In this document: piece by piece, positions 17,228-26,089 of the stretch
Layout of the letters: each line of letters starts with the position of its first letter
Position numbering within the stretch: position 1 is the stretch's first letter
NCBI GenBank assembly: GCA_963759055.1
Contig: CAVWYD010000018.1
Coordinates: forward strand, 107,921 to 171,920
Reading direction: 5' to 3'
Length of the DNA stretch: 64,000 bases
DNA from: Thiosocius sp963759055
GTDB taxonomy: Bacteria; Pseudomonadota; Gammaproteobacteria; Chromatiales; Chromatiaceae
Notes under the pieces: model-generated
Seen by the model: only the letters and a program-made list of their open reading frames with translations
What the model was told of the DNA's origin: nothing
Databases searched by the model: none
Program-made: the position numbers and the translations under genes

Positions 17228-18553
17228 TCAGCCGCTGCCGCCAACGATCACCGCGATCCCCGCCGGCGCACTGATACGCCGGCTGAAGGCATCGCGCACC
17301 TGCTCCACGTCGACCGCCGCGAGTTTTCCGGTGATGGTATCCAGCCAGTCCAGGGGATAGTCGTAGAAACCCATCATCGCGAGATACTCCACGATCTTGC
17401 TGTTACTCGAGATCCGCAAGGGGAAACCACCGATCAGGTTCTGCTTGGCGGCCTCGAGTTCCTCTTCACTCGGACCTTCCTCGACGAAACGGGCCAGGGT
17501 GGCACGCATCACCTCCAGGGCCTCGTCCGCCTGCTCGTTCTTGGTCTGCGCGACCATCAGGAAAGGTCCTTGAACGCGCATCGGACTGAAGTAGCTGTAG
17601 ACGCTGTATGACAGACCCCGCTTGTTACGCACCTCTTCGCCGAGGGTCGAGACCAGAGAGCCGCCCCCGAGCACATGATTGCCGACATACAGCGCCATGT
17701 AGTCGGGATCGTGCCGTGCGATACCACTCTGGCCGACGTAGATATGGGTCTGCGAAGAGGGGAACGATTCACGCAGTTCCCCGCCGCTGACCGCCGGTGC
17801 CGAAGGCAGGGCGGGCGCGTGTCGACCGACGGCCAGACCTGCGGTCACCCGTTCGGCAATCTTCTCGGCCGTTTCGCGATCGACCGCCCCGACGATGGCG
17901 ACCACCGCATTGGCCGCCACATAGAAGCGGCGGTGGAAACGTTGCAGATCGTCGCGCCCGATCTTCGCCAGGGAACTCTCATCACCGCCCGGGGGGTGCG
18001 CGTAGGGGTGGTCCGCGTACAGGGTCTGAAAGAACCTGCGCTTGGCGACACTCGACGGCGACTGCAGACTGCGGCGCAGACCGATCTGCATCTGCTGGCG
18101 GACCCGCTCGATCGCATCTTCATCGAACCTTGGCTGGGCCAGCACCATCTGCACGGACCCGAGCGCCACATCCAGGACTGCGGGTTCCACCAGGCTGCGC
18201 AGGCTGACCCACGCCATGTCGCGCAGGGAACCGTTGCCCAGCTCGATACCCCGCTCCTCCAGGCGCAAGGCCAGGACGTCTGCATCCCATTCACCGGCCC
18301 CTTCGGTGAGCAGCGCATTGGTAAACCTGGCCAGACCGGGCAGGTCGTCATCACGTGCACTGCCTGCATCCATCACGACACGCACGTCGACCATCGGCAG
18401 GTCAGGCGCATGCACGTACATCACCTTGGCGCCGCCAGTGGTCTGCCAGGATTCGATGGCCGGGCCGGCGTGGACCAGGCCGGCAGATAACAGCAGTAAA
18501 GCTACCGCCAGCTCTACCGCGCAGGCTCCCAGGCCCCAATGCTTAGCTGCCAT
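17228..18553 (-). CDS. M16 peptidase family protein, non-catalytic partner
   Basis: A 441-aa periplasmic protein with a signal peptide (VELAVALLLLSAGLVHA). It has the two-lobed M16 fold but lacks the HxxEH zinc motif: the equivalent position reads LARFTNALLTEGAG. It retains the C-terminal glycine-rich region (QSGIARHDPDY, LGGGSLVSTLGEEVRNKRGLSYSVYS). It overlaps the catalytic partner by 11 bp, the pattern of heterodimeric M16B proteases in which one subunit carries zinc and the other helps bind substrate. Confidence 0.9.
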   Translation of the reverse strand: MAAKHWGLGACAVELAVALLLLSAGLVHAGPAIESWQTTGGAKVMYVHAPDLPMVDVRVVMDAGSARDDDLPGLARFTNALLTEGAGEWDADVLALRLEERGIELGNGSLRDMAWVSLRSLVEPAVLDVALGSVQMVLAQPRFDEDAIERVRQQMQIGLRRSLQSPSSVAKRRFFQTLYADHPYAHPPGGDESSLAKIGRDDLQRFHRRFYVAANAVVAIVGAVDRETAEKIAERVTAGLAVGRHAPALPSAPAVSGGELRESFPSSQTHIYVGQSGIARHDPDYMALYVGNHVLGGGSLVSTLGEEVRNKRGLSYSVYSYFSPMRVQGPFLMVAQTKNEQADEALEVMRATLARFVEEGPSEEELEAAKQNLIGGFPLRISSNSKIVEYLAMMGFYDYPLDWLDTITGKLAAVDVEQVRDAFSRRISAPAGIAVIVGGSG

Positions 18554-19919
18554 GACGACCTCCCTCAACCGACGCGGAACGCGCCGCCTTATGATCCATC
18601 GGCAATGGTTTGAGTGTCGCAACCGTGAGGTTTTCGTCCACCAGATAGCGCCGGGCCACCGTGCGGACCTGTTCGGGCGTCACCGCCTTCAGCGCCTTGA
18701 TCTCGGAGTCGATCAGACGCCAGTCCAGACCGATGGTCTCAAGCACGCCGATCTGCATCGCCTGGTAAAATATCGAGTCAGCCTCGTAGACCTTGCTAGC
18801 GACCGCCTGGGTGACCACCCGCTTCAGTTCATCTTCGCCGATAAGCTCCTCGCGCAGGGTGGCAACCTGCTCGCGCAACGCCTGCTCCACCTCGGCGACC
18901 GTATGCCCGTCGGTCGGAGTACCGTCGAGCAGCAGCATCCCGGGCAGGCGGCTGTAGCTGCCGTACTCGGCCCCGGCGGATGCCGCAATCGCGCTACCAC
19001 GCACGAGTTCGCGTGACAGGCGGGCACTTTCGCCACCGTCCAGGACACTGGACAGTACGTGCAGAGCGTAAGGTTCCCAGGGTTCATCCGACTGGCCCAC
19101 GATCGGCGTCTTGTAACCCATCAGCAGATAGGGCTGACGCGCCGGAACCTTGACCTCGACCCGGGTCTCGCCCGCCTGCTTGGGTTCGGCCGCCGGCTTC
19201 AGTTCCGGTACATCGCTGGTTTCGAGCGGCCCGAAGTGGCGCTCGGCCAGGTCACGCACCGCATCCGGCTGGACATCACCGACCACCACCAGGGTGGCAT
19301 TGTTGGGCGCATACCAGCGCCGATACCAGTCCGCCAGATCGTCGACCGTCATGTGTTCCAGATCGTTCATCCAGCCGATCACCGGATTGCGGTAGGGCGA
19401 GGCCCGCCATGCGACGGCATTGAACTGTTCGTGGACCTTGCCACTCGGCTTGTCCTCGGTGCGCAGGCGCCTCTCCTCTTTCACCACCTCGATCTCCTTG
19501 GCGAACTCTGCCGGATCGAGCAGCATATTGCGCATGCGGTCGGCCTCTAGTTCGATGGCACGTTCGAGGTGTTCGACAGCCAGGGTCTCGAAATACGCAG
19601 TGTAGTCACGGCTGGTGAAGGCATTTTCGTTTCCACCCAGCGCCGAAACGACGCGCGAGAACTCGCCCGGGCCCAACTTCTCGGTGCCCTTGAACATCAT
19701 GTGCTCCAGGACATGCGAGACCCCGGTGAGGCCGTCGGGCTCATAGCTGGAGCCGACCTTGTACCAGACCTGTGAAACCACGACCGGGGCGCGGTGATCT
19801 TCCTTGACGACCACCTTCATCCCGTTGCTCAGCCGATATTCGCTGACCTGTGCCAAAGTTGGCAGCGCTGCCAGCAGCAGGATCCAGAAAAAGCTTCTTT
19901 GCAAAACTGTTAACACCAT
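18543..19919 (-). CDS. M16 zinc peptidase, catalytic subunit
   Basis: A 458-aa periplasmic protease of the pitrilysin/PqqL family. A signal peptide (FFWILLLAALPTLA) precedes YRLSNGMKVVVKEDHRAP. The inverted zinc motif HVLEHMMFKGTE and the downstream Glu in IELEADRM are intact. The ATG at 19919 is chosen because it starts the signal peptide; the open frame runs on upstream over ftsY on the opposite strand without homology. It is divergent from ftsY. Confidence 0.93.
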   Translation of the reverse strand: MVLTVLQRSFFWILLLAALPTLAQVSEYRLSNGMKVVVKEDHRAPVVVSQVWYKVGSSYEPDGLTGVSHVLEHMMFKGTEKLGPGEFSRVVSALGGNENAFTSRDYTAYFETLAVEHLERAIELEADRMRNMLLDPAEFAKEIEVVKEERRLRTEDKPSGKVHEQFNAVAWRASPYRNPVIGWMNDLEHMTVDDLADWYRRWYAPNNATLVVVGDVQPDAVRDLAERHFGPLETSDVPELKPAAEPKQAGETRVEVKVPARQPYLLMGYKTPIVGQSDEPWEPYALHVLSSVLDGGESARLSRELVRGSAIAASAGAEYGSYSRLPGMLLLDGTPTDGHTVAEVEQALREQVATLREELIGEDELKRVVTQAVASKVYEADSIFYQAMQIGVLETIGLDWRLIDSEIKALKAVTPEQVRTVARRYLVDENLTVATLKPLPMDHKAARSASVEGGRHGS

Positions 19920-20097
19920 TTGTGCTCCGAGGTGCGGCGCCGCCGCAACGAGTGTTACGATGCGCCACACTAAATCATTTACCGCGTTGTGACCGCAGAT
20001 TCTTGCAAGCCACCGGGGTACCATCAAGCTCCCGTGGCCTGAACCCTGGGCAAATCGACCGGTGGGCCGCAAAACAGTTCCCGCAGACTGACAAGCA

Positions 20098-21069
20098 ATG
20101 TTCGGATTCGGTAAGAAAAACACCCCGAAAACCCCGCCTGAAGAGACCAGGCCGCAGGGGCTGTTTGGCCGCCTGCGCACCGGGCTTGCGCGCACCCGGG
20201 CCAATCTGAGCAACGCCCTGGGCGACCTGCTCAGTGGCCGGCGCCAGATCGACGAAGAACTGCTGGAAGAGCTTGAAACCCTGCTGCTGACCGCCGATGT
20301 CGGCGTGGACGCCACCCGGCGCATCATCGACGACCTTACGGCCAGGGTCCGGCGCAAAGAGCTATCGGATCCACAGGCTCTGGGTACTGCCCTGCGCATG
20401 CAACTGGCGGACATCCTGCATGGCATAGACGCCCCCGCGGCAGAGCCAACGGGCGGCAGGCCCCTGGTGATCCTCATGGTCGGCGTCAATGGCGCCGGCA
20501 AGACCACGACCATCGGCAAGCTTGCCCGTCGTATCCAGGACGCCGGCCAGACGGTCATGCTCGCCGCCGGCGACACCTTCCGCGCCGCCGCCGTAGAGCA
20601 GTTGCAGACCTGGGGCGAGCGCAACGATATCCCGGTGATAGCGCAGGCAAATGGCGCCGACGCCGCATCCGTGATCTACGATGCCCTCGAAGCAGCGACC
20701 GCGCGCAAGATCGATGTTCTGATCGCAGATACCGCCGGGCGCCTGCATACCAAGAGCAATCTCATGGACGAGCTGGGCAAGATCAGCCGGGTGCTGAAGA
20801 AGATCGATCCCGAGGCGCCGCACGAGGTGATGTTGGTGGTGGATGCGGGCACCGGCCAGAATGCACTCAACCAGGCGGTCCAGTTTCACGAAACGGTCGG
20901 CCTCACCGGCATTACCCTGACCAAACTCGACGGTACCGCCAAAGGTGGCATCATATTCGCCATCGCCGACCGCCTCGGCGTCCCGATCCGGTTCGTCGGC
21001 GTGGGCGAAAGCATTGAAGACCTGCGGCCGTTTGATGCAGATGAATTCGTCAAGGCACTGTTTGAATAG
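20098..21069 (+). CDS. ftsY: Signal recognition particle receptor FtsY
   Basis: Membrane-associated GTPase that docks ribosome-SRP complexes at the translocon. The 323-aa protein has a short N-terminal A region, the N domain (about 35-110) and the G domain: GVNGAGKTTTIGKLA (P-loop), DTFRAAAVEQL, DTAGRLHTKSNLM and TKLDGTAKGG. It is followed by ftsE and ftsX, the classical cell-division operon, though here with a repeat-bearing 75-bp gap. Confidence 0.98.
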   Translation: MFGFGKKNTPKTPPEETRPQGLFGRLRTGLARTRANLSNALGDLLSGRRQIDEELLEELETLLLTADVGVDATRRIIDDLTARVRRKELSDPQALGTALRMQLADILHGIDAPAAEPTGGRPLVILMVGVNGAGKTTTIGKLARRIQDAGQTVMLAAGDTFRAAAVEQLQTWGERNDIPVIAQANGADAASVIYDALEAATARKIDVLIADTAGRLHTKSNLMDELGKISRVLKKIDPEAPHEVMLVVDAGTGQNALNQAVQFHETVGLTGITLTKLDGTAKGGIIFAIADRLGVPIRFVGVGESIEDLRPFDADEFVKALFE

Positions 21070-21138
21070 GTTCGAGGTTCGAGGAGCGAGGTTCGAGGCC
21101 TCTTTTCCTCGGCCCTCGCCCCTCGGCCCTCGGCCCTG
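21068..21138. repeat. Imperfect tandem/inverted repeat between ftsY and ftsE
   Basis: Starting in the ftsY stop codon, GGTTCGAG-type units recur three times, followed by CCTCGGCCCTC-type units three to four times. The two halves are roughly complementary and could fold into one long hairpin. It resembles dispersed intergenic repeats of gammaproteobacteria. No clear T tract follows, so attenuation or mRNA-stability effects are only possible. Confidence 0.6.
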
Positions 21139-21144
21139 ATCCCC

Positions 21145-21816
21145 ATGATTCGATTCGACAATGTCGCCAAACGCTACGCCACCGGTCACGAGGGACTGTC
21201 CGGCGTCGACCTGCACCTGGCACCCGGTGAGATGGCGTTTCTTACCGGCCACTCGGGCGCAGGCAAGAGCACCCTGCTCAAGCTGATCGGCCTGCTGGAG
21301 CGCGCCACCCGGGGTCAGGTGTGGGTGAACGGGCGCAATCTGAACAAACTGAAGTCCCGCGACATCCCCTACCATCGGCGCGAAGTCGGCATGATCTTCC
21401 AGGACCATCGCCTGCTCCACGACCGCACCGTGTTCGACAACATCGCCCTGCCCCTGGTGGTCGCCGGCATGGGTCACGCCGAGGTCAAGCGGCGGGTGCG
21501 CGCCGCCCTGGACAAGGTCAGCCTGTTAAAGAAGGAAAAGGTATTTCCGATCACGCTGTCCGGCGGTGAGCAGCAGCGGGTCGGTATCGCCCGCGCCCTG
21601 GTGAGCAAGCCTCCGGTGCTGCTGGCCGACGAACCGACCGGCAATCTCGACCCCGAGCTGTCGCGCGAGATCATGGAGCTGTTTCTCCAGTTCAACCAGG
21701 TCGGCGTCACCCTGCTGGTTGCGACCCATGATGTCGAACTCATCAGCAGTTTTGGCAAGCGCATCGTCAACCTGCGCGACGGCCGCGTCGCCGACGACAG
21801 CGAAGGACCCGGCTGA
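21145..21816 (+). CDS. ftsE: Cell-division ATP-binding protein FtsE
   Basis: ATPase of the FtsEX complex, which activates peptidoglycan hydrolases at the septum through EnvC-type factors. The 223-aa protein begins MIRFDNVAKRYATGHEGL; Walker A GHSGAGKST, ABC signature LSGGEQQRVGIARAL, Walker B VLLADEPTGNLDP and the switch His in VATHDVEL are intact. Its TGA overlaps the ftsX ATG by one base. Confidence 0.97.
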   Translation: MIRFDNVAKRYATGHEGLSGVDLHLAPGEMAFLTGHSGAGKSTLLKLIGLLERATRGQVWVNGRNLNKLKSRDIPYHRREVGMIFQDHRLLHDRTVFDNIALPLVVAGMGHAEVKRRVRAALDKVSLLKKEKVFPITLSGGEQQRVGIARALVSKPPVLLADEPTGNLDPELSREIMELFLQFNQVGVTLLVATHDVELISSFGKRIVNLRDGRVADDSEGPG

Positions 21817-22775
21817 TGGCACGGCGCACGCAGTCAACGAAGTTCAGGCGCAACCGCAACCCGGTCACCTGGCTGTTGCGTCACGCGCAGATGTCTCTTT
21901 CGTCGCTGGGTCGTCTCAGCCGCAACCCGGTCAGTACTGCCATGACGGCCGCGGTAATCGGCATTGCACTGGCACTGCCCAGCGGCCTGCACCTGCTGGT
22001 CGACAATGTCAGCCAACTCAGCAGCACCTGGGACGGGTCCGCCAGCATCTCACTCTTCCTCAGCGAGGGAGTCAGCGACGAGCAAGCCGAGACCGTTCGC
22101 AAACAGGTGGCCCTGCGCGCGGATATCGCCGAGACACGCCTGATCGACCGCGGCCAGGCCCTGGAGGAATTTCGGCGCCTGTCCGGTTTTGGCGAGGCCA
22201 TCGATCTGCTCGACCAGAATCCCCTGCCGGCCGTTGTGCTGGTGCGCCCGCAGGACAACGTCCAGAGTGCGGATGCCGTTGCCGCGCTTGCCCGGGAGCT
22301 GCAGGCATACCGCGAGATCGAACTGGCACAGGTGGATCTGCAATGGGTGGAGCGCCTGGGCGCCATCACCCACACCATCGAGCGTGCAGTAATCATCCTC
22401 GCCGCGCTGCTTGCGGGCGCGGTGCTCCTGATCGTCGGCAACACCATTCGCCTGGAGATCCAGAATCGCCACAACGAGATCGAGATTGTGAAACTGGTCG
22501 GAGGAACCGATGCCTTTATCCGCCGACCGTTCCTGTACGAAGGTATCTGGTACGGCCTGCTCGGCGCCGCCATCGGTCTGTTGCTGGTCTTGACTTCCTT
22601 ATATCTGCTTGACGGGCCGGTTCAGCGCCTGGCCGGACTGTATGAGTCGGACTTCGCGCTCGCCGTGATCGACCCGGCCAGTCTGCTCGGCGTCCTGTTC
22701 GGGGGGCCGCTGCTTGGCCTGGCCGGTGCCTGGCTCGCGGTCGGCCGGCATCTGGCGCAGATCCAGCCGGAATGA
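21816..22775 (+). CDS. ftsX: Cell-division protein FtsX
   Basis: Four-helix membrane partner of FtsE. The 319-aa protein has a first membrane segment at about 42-60, a periplasmic loop (about 65-190) holding the ECD that contacts the murein hydrolase activator, and three further segments at about 192-215, 245-268 and 285-308. The motif IRLEIQNRHNEIEIVKLVGGTDAFIRRPF is diagnostic. It is cotranscribed with ftsE; rpoH follows after about 300 bp, which contains that gene's own promoter. Confidence 0.96.
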   Translation: MARRTQSTKFRRNRNPVTWLLRHAQMSLSSLGRLSRNPVSTAMTAAVIGIALALPSGLHLLVDNVSQLSSTWDGSASISLFLSEGVSDEQAETVRKQVALRADIAETRLIDRGQALEEFRRLSGFGEAIDLLDQNPLPAVVLVRPQDNVQSADAVAALARELQAYREIELAQVDLQWVERLGAITHTIERAVIILAALLAGAVLLIVGNTIRLEIQNRHNEIEIVKLVGGTDAFIRRPFLYEGIWYGLLGAAIGLLLVLTSLYLLDGPVQRLAGLYESDFALAVIDPASLLGVLFGGPLLGLAGAWLAVGRHLAQIQPE

Positions 22776-22967
22776 TGGCGAATCCGACTGTCGGAAAGGC
22801 TGGATCGACGGCCCGCCGGATTAAAGACCTGAGACTCCCGTCCGTTATAAGACCCACGTTCCCGCCAGTGCCCGCAGCGAGCGTTCGGGCAGGCCCCGGA
22901 CAGCCTCAAAGTTGAGCGCCGACACTCGAAGTAAAACCTATAAATTACAATCAGTTGCTTAGGCACG

Positions 22968-23014
22968 GGAACTTCTTCCGCTGATTGGCACTCTCACTCC
23001 CGGACTGCTAAAAT
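22968..23014 (+). promoter_or_regulatory. Promoter region of rpoH: sigma-70-like and possible sigma-E-like elements
   Basis: In the 306-bp ftsX-rpoH gap, TTGGCA (22985-22990) and TAAAAT (23009-23014) form an 18-bp-spaced sigma-70 pair. Overlapping it, GGAACTT (22968-22974) is an exact sigma-E -35 core with TCTCA 17 bp downstream, a weaker -10 match. The E. coli rpoH gene also has a sigma-E promoter. The remainder of the gap (22776-22960) shows nothing recognisable. Confidence 0.45.
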
Positions 23015-23081
23015 ACGGTGGCAGTCAAGGCATGTGAGTGCTAGATTGGTTTTAGGAATTAAGGATCTAAACAGGACGAAG

Positions 23082-23933
23082 ATGAGCAAAGAACTCGCGA
23101 TACCGATGACTCTGCCAACCGGCAATATGGATGCGTACATCAGCGCAGCCTTTCAGCTGCCCATCCTGTCGGCCGAGGAAGAACACGAGCTCGCCGTGCG
23201 CCTGCGTGATCATCAGGATCTGGATGCGGCGCGCAGCCTGGTCATGGCGCACCTGCGTTTCGTCGTCAAGATAGCGCGCGGTTACAGCGGCTATGGCCTG
23301 CCTCAGCACGATCTCATTCAGGAAGGCAGCGTCGGACTGATGAAGGCGGTGCGCCGTTTCGACCCGGATATGGGCGTGCGCCTGGTGTCTTTCGCCGTTC
23401 ACTGGATCAAGGCCGAGATTCACGAATACATCCTGCGCAACTGGCGTATCGTCAAAATCGCCACGACCAAATCGCAGCGCAAGCTGTTCTTTAATCTGCG
23501 CAGCGCAAAGAAGCGTCTGGGTTGGTTTACCAGACAGGAGGTCGAAGAGGTCGCCGAGGATCTGGGCGTGAAGCCCGAGACCGTCCTGGAGATGGAGTCA
23601 CGCCTGTCGAATTACGATGTGGCATTCGACGGTGCGGCTGCGGACGACGACGAGGGCCCCAGCATGGCGCCGGTGGCCTATCTGCCGGACCTGCGCAACG
23701 AGCCATCGACCCAGATCGAACAGGCCGACAGCGCCGCATCGGAGCGTGAAGGGCTGTATGCCGCCCTGGAATCACTGGATGAGCGCAGCCGCGACATCCT
23801 GCAGCGCCGCTGGCTGGCGGAAAGCAAGGAAACCCTGCATGCGCTGGCCGATGAGTATGGCGTATCCGCCGAACGCATTCGCCAGATCGAGGCGGCGGCA
23901 ATGAAGAAACTGCGCGCCACGCTGGCTGCCTGA
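23082..23933 (+). CDS. rpoH: RNA polymerase heat-shock sigma factor RpoH (sigma-32)
   Basis: Directs RNA polymerase to heat-shock promoters. The 283-aa protein has region 2 (ARSLVMAHLRFVVKIARGYSGYGLPQHDLIQEGSVGLMKAVRRFDPD), the RpoH box (QRKLFFNLRSAKKR, which distinguishes it from other sigma-70 proteins) and region 4 (LADEYGVSAERIRQIEAAAMKKL). The ATG at 23082 follows AGGACGAAG. The ftsEX-rpoH order is typical, and a terminator hairpin follows. Confidence 0.98.
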   Translation: MSKELAIPMTLPTGNMDAYISAAFQLPILSAEEEHELAVRLRDHQDLDAARSLVMAHLRFVVKIARGYSGYGLPQHDLIQEGSVGLMKAVRRFDPDMGVRLVSFAVHWIKAEIHEYILRNWRIVKIATTKSQRKLFFNLRSAKKRLGWFTRQEVEEVAEDLGVKPETVLEMESRLSNYDVAFDGAAADDDEGPSMAPVAYLPDLRNEPSTQIEQADSAASEREGLYAALESLDERSRDILQRRWLAESKETLHALADEYGVSAERIRQIEAAAMKKLRATLAA

Positions 23934-23956
23934 GGTCGCCCAGCCGGCCCGTCAGA

Positions 23957-23982
23957 CGCCCGCCATCGTGCGGGCGTTTTCT
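23957..23982 (+). terminator. Rho-independent terminator of rpoH
   Basis: A 7-bp perfect GC stem, CGCCCGC and GCGGGCG, around the 6-base loop CATCGT, followed by TTTTCTTGT. It lies 24 bp after the rpoH stop. Confidence 0.9.
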
Positions 23983-24326
23983 TGTCTGGCACCGCAGATG
24001 CCGATCAGATTGGTCCGGTTGAGTTGGACGAAGTTTTGCCAGTCGCGCTGCTTCAGTTGCTCCGTCATTAGACAAGCGGACATTGAAATCTGCGGGGTCA
24101 ATGGATGGTTCGAGCCCAGTCACTGGTAGAGCGGTCGTTTGGCTGACGACGGCAGACGACACCGAGCGGTCATTCGTGGCGACAGGTCATATGGGCACTA
24201 TCAACCCTTAAGAGACAGTCAGACTACATTAGGCAAACGACCGTTTTATAAGAACAGCAGACGTTGCGAGGCGCAAAGGGTGCTGGCACGGGCTGCAGCT
24301 GAACTGCAAAATAACAAGTTCACTGG
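23983..24326. other. Low-GC intergenic left arm of an island
   Basis: About 340 bp without a credible gene. GC content drops sharply compared with flanking core genes. CGGTCGTTTG (about 24132-24141) recurs inverted as CAAACGACCG (about 24235-24244), about 90 bp apart. No terminal-repeat/target-duplication pair, tRNA or integrase was found. Confidence 0.5.
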
Positions 24327-25553
24327 TTGCGCAGCAGTTGGTTAAGCCACGCGGATTTCGCGAACGGGAAGATTTACGCTGCTAACTCTCTGCGATACAT
24401 TCAGCGTAGGTTGAGGTACCCCATCCCGACTGGTCGGCCAAGTGACAAACATTTGCTTTTTCTAAAGAAGAATTTGATTCGGCTGAACCAATATCGTGAA
24501 CGAGCGGTTGAACGCGGCGTCTCAGGATGGCAAGCGCTGTTGGTCGAAATGCCATTTTTTGCATTAATGCGCGCCTATCGAAAGCTGGCAATGGCTTGCT
24601 ATCGCACCGCCGACCGAATGCGCTGGCAAGACAGGCGAACACAATCGTTCCTCACGCATCACACTGCCGCCGATGGGAAATACTTCTACATCATCGCAGT
24701 GCCTACAATGTTGCATTTGCTTATACCTGCGGTGCGGCTCGTCGAGAGCGAAGTTCGGATTATCTTCATCGTCAACGGTCTCTCCCAAAGAGAACTCCAT
24801 TTTCTCTCCAATGTCTACCCGCGTGCGCCGCTACTGCGTCTTCCTACTCTACCAAGGGCCATTTGGTCCCATGGCACGGTGATAAGCCTGCTATTGCGCA
24901 CCAGCCCTCGTGACTTCGGAATCCTTGATCATGACTTTTTTCTATTCGACGTTTCGATATTTCGCCAACTCGAATTTGCTGACAACGAATATGCGATATG
25001 TCTGACTGGATGGAGAAACGATGTTACTGGCCTACACTTTCCTGGAACACATTTCCTATATCTGAGGGTCGCACCTTTGCGGCGGCTGATCCGCCAATAC
25101 TCCGTTGACGCTAACGTGTACAAGCGCCCCCCAAGCAGTACCTCATCCGCGTTATCTGCGCTCGGGTTATCAATCGAAAACCCGCCAAAGGAGTACCAAA
25201 ACTTCTTCGATTCTTTCCTGCTATTGAGCGCGCTTGCGATGCATCATGGCTTGGCGGCACGGCTTCTTAAGCCCGCCCAGAATAGCTTCACCCACGTAGG
25301 TTCAACCAGTATGGGGTCTCAGTTAACTAAGTCACCCCTCCACCATTATTTGAATGCGCGGTTTATCGCCCGGCTTGAGGACGAAGACGTCGCCAACGAA
25401 TACCTATCTCGCGGTCTGGCCTCGGTTGGCAGCGCGGCGCATTTCCGCAACCTGTTAGAACCTGAAACTGCTGACCGAATAGATGCCTTGATCACCCGCG
25501 TGGATCAGCACGTCTCGGCGCATCGGCATCAATCAGCTTCAGGCAGAGGATGA
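24327..25553 (+). CDS. Orphan glycosyltransferase-like protein
   Basis: Up to 408 aa. FGILDHDFFLFD (DHD at 201-203) resembles the metal/nucleotide-sugar DxD of GT-A glycosyltransferases; the preceding FIIIAVP-like, IIFIVNGLS and GTVISLLL strands suit a Rossmann-like core, and FTHVGSTSMG near 315 resembles an acceptor-side motif of some GT families. This is inference from motifs, not a firm family call. The start is uncertain: the frame opens at a TTG without a ribosome-binding site, and the first in-frame ATG is at residue 75. Base composition and codon use (AT-rich third positions) differ strongly from the neighbours, indicating transfer. Confidence 0.6.
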   Translation: MRSSWLSHADFANGKIYAANSLRYIQRRLRYPIPTGRPSDKHLLFLKKNLIRLNQYRERAVERGVSGWQALLVEMPFFALMRAYRKLAMACYRTADRMRWQDRRTQSFLTHHTAADGKYFYIIAVPTMLHLLIPAVRLVESEVRIIFIVNGLSQRELHFLSNVYPRAPLLRLPTLPRAIWSHGTVISLLLRTSPRDFGILDHDFFLFDVSIFRQLEFADNEYAICLTGWRNDVTGLHFPGTHFLYLRVAPLRRLIRQYSVDANVYKRPPSSTSSALSALGLSIENPPKEYQNFFDSFLLLSALAMHHGLAARLLKPAQNSFTHVGSTSMGSQLTKSPLHHYLNARFIARLEDEDVANEYLSRGLASVGSAAHFRNLLEPETADRIDALITRVDQHVSAHRHQSASGRG

Positions 25554-26089
25554 CACGGGTGCGCGTGTGGAAAGCTTACGCTTCGAGAAAGCTCCCTCAA
25601 CGGATGACCGAAAAGGCGCTGCTGGTGACCGCTGAGTATTGTGTTGATCGCAGACCAACAGTCGCGCCACCTCGATGTCTGCTTTGCGCTTCGAGAGCCG
25701 TCATTCACCGCCATTTGGTGGAAAGTCGGCTCTTGGCTGATTTCACCCGTACCCAGAGCGGCGAGGAACTTCAGATTTGGCTGCGAACAGCCGCATGTTC
25801 AAGGCGAGCAAACTAACAATATCTTGCCGCCTCTTGCGATCGAGACTCGAGACGTGGTGTCTGCTTTCGGATGGAGTCACTTAACGCAGACAGACCAAAA
25901 CACAGTGCGTCATTCAACGGCACCTGACCGATACGACCGTCGGCCACCGTTGCGGTTAAGATCAGCCGGCGGATTACCGACAGGAAGCTCAACCAGGACA
26001 TCAGGACAAGCACGATGACGAAGGTTGTGGCGAAGTGGCTAAAGCTGAACACGGGGTCTGTCCTCGATCAGTTGCCTAATCGTTCCCCC
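25554..26089. other. Low-GC right arm of the island
   Basis: About 540 bp between the glycosyltransferase-like gene and ccoS, with the same AT-shifted composition. It contains only short overlapping frames. The best is on the minus strand at 25813-26052 (listed separately). No mobile-element ends were recognised. Confidence 0.4.
25813..26052 (-). CDS. Possible small membrane protein, unknown
   Basis: A 79-codon frame from a GTG with GAGGA 8 bp upstream. Residues 4-30 form one strongly hydrophobic segment (FATTFVIVLVLMSWLSFLSV), followed by a basic RRL and a soluble tail. It lies 37 bp downstream of ccoS on the same strand but inside the low-GC arm, so it may be an island remnant. No family recognised. 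Confidence 0.3.
   Translation of the reverse strand: MFSFSHFATTFVIVLVLMSWLSFLSVIRRLILTATVADGRIGQVPLNDALCFGLSALSDSIRKQTPRLESRSQEAARYC

Noticed and set aside
22912..22944. TTGAGC...TATAAA as an extra rpoH promoter
   Set aside because: The spacer is 21 bp, too long for a normal sigma-70 promoter.
23952..24068. A 38-codon minus-strand frame after rpoH
   Set aside because: It runs through the rpoH terminator hairpin, has no ribosome-binding site and no known pattern.
24132..24244. CGGTCGTTTG/CAAACGACCG inverted pair as possible insertion-sequence ends
   Set aside because: The two copies are only about 90 bp apart with no transposase between, and no target duplication is seen.
24290..24350. Possible integron attC-like site near the start of the orphan glycosyltransferase gene
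   Set aside because: The GTT/AAC core-type boxes are not arranged in the required inverted order with paired inner boxes, and there is no integrase.
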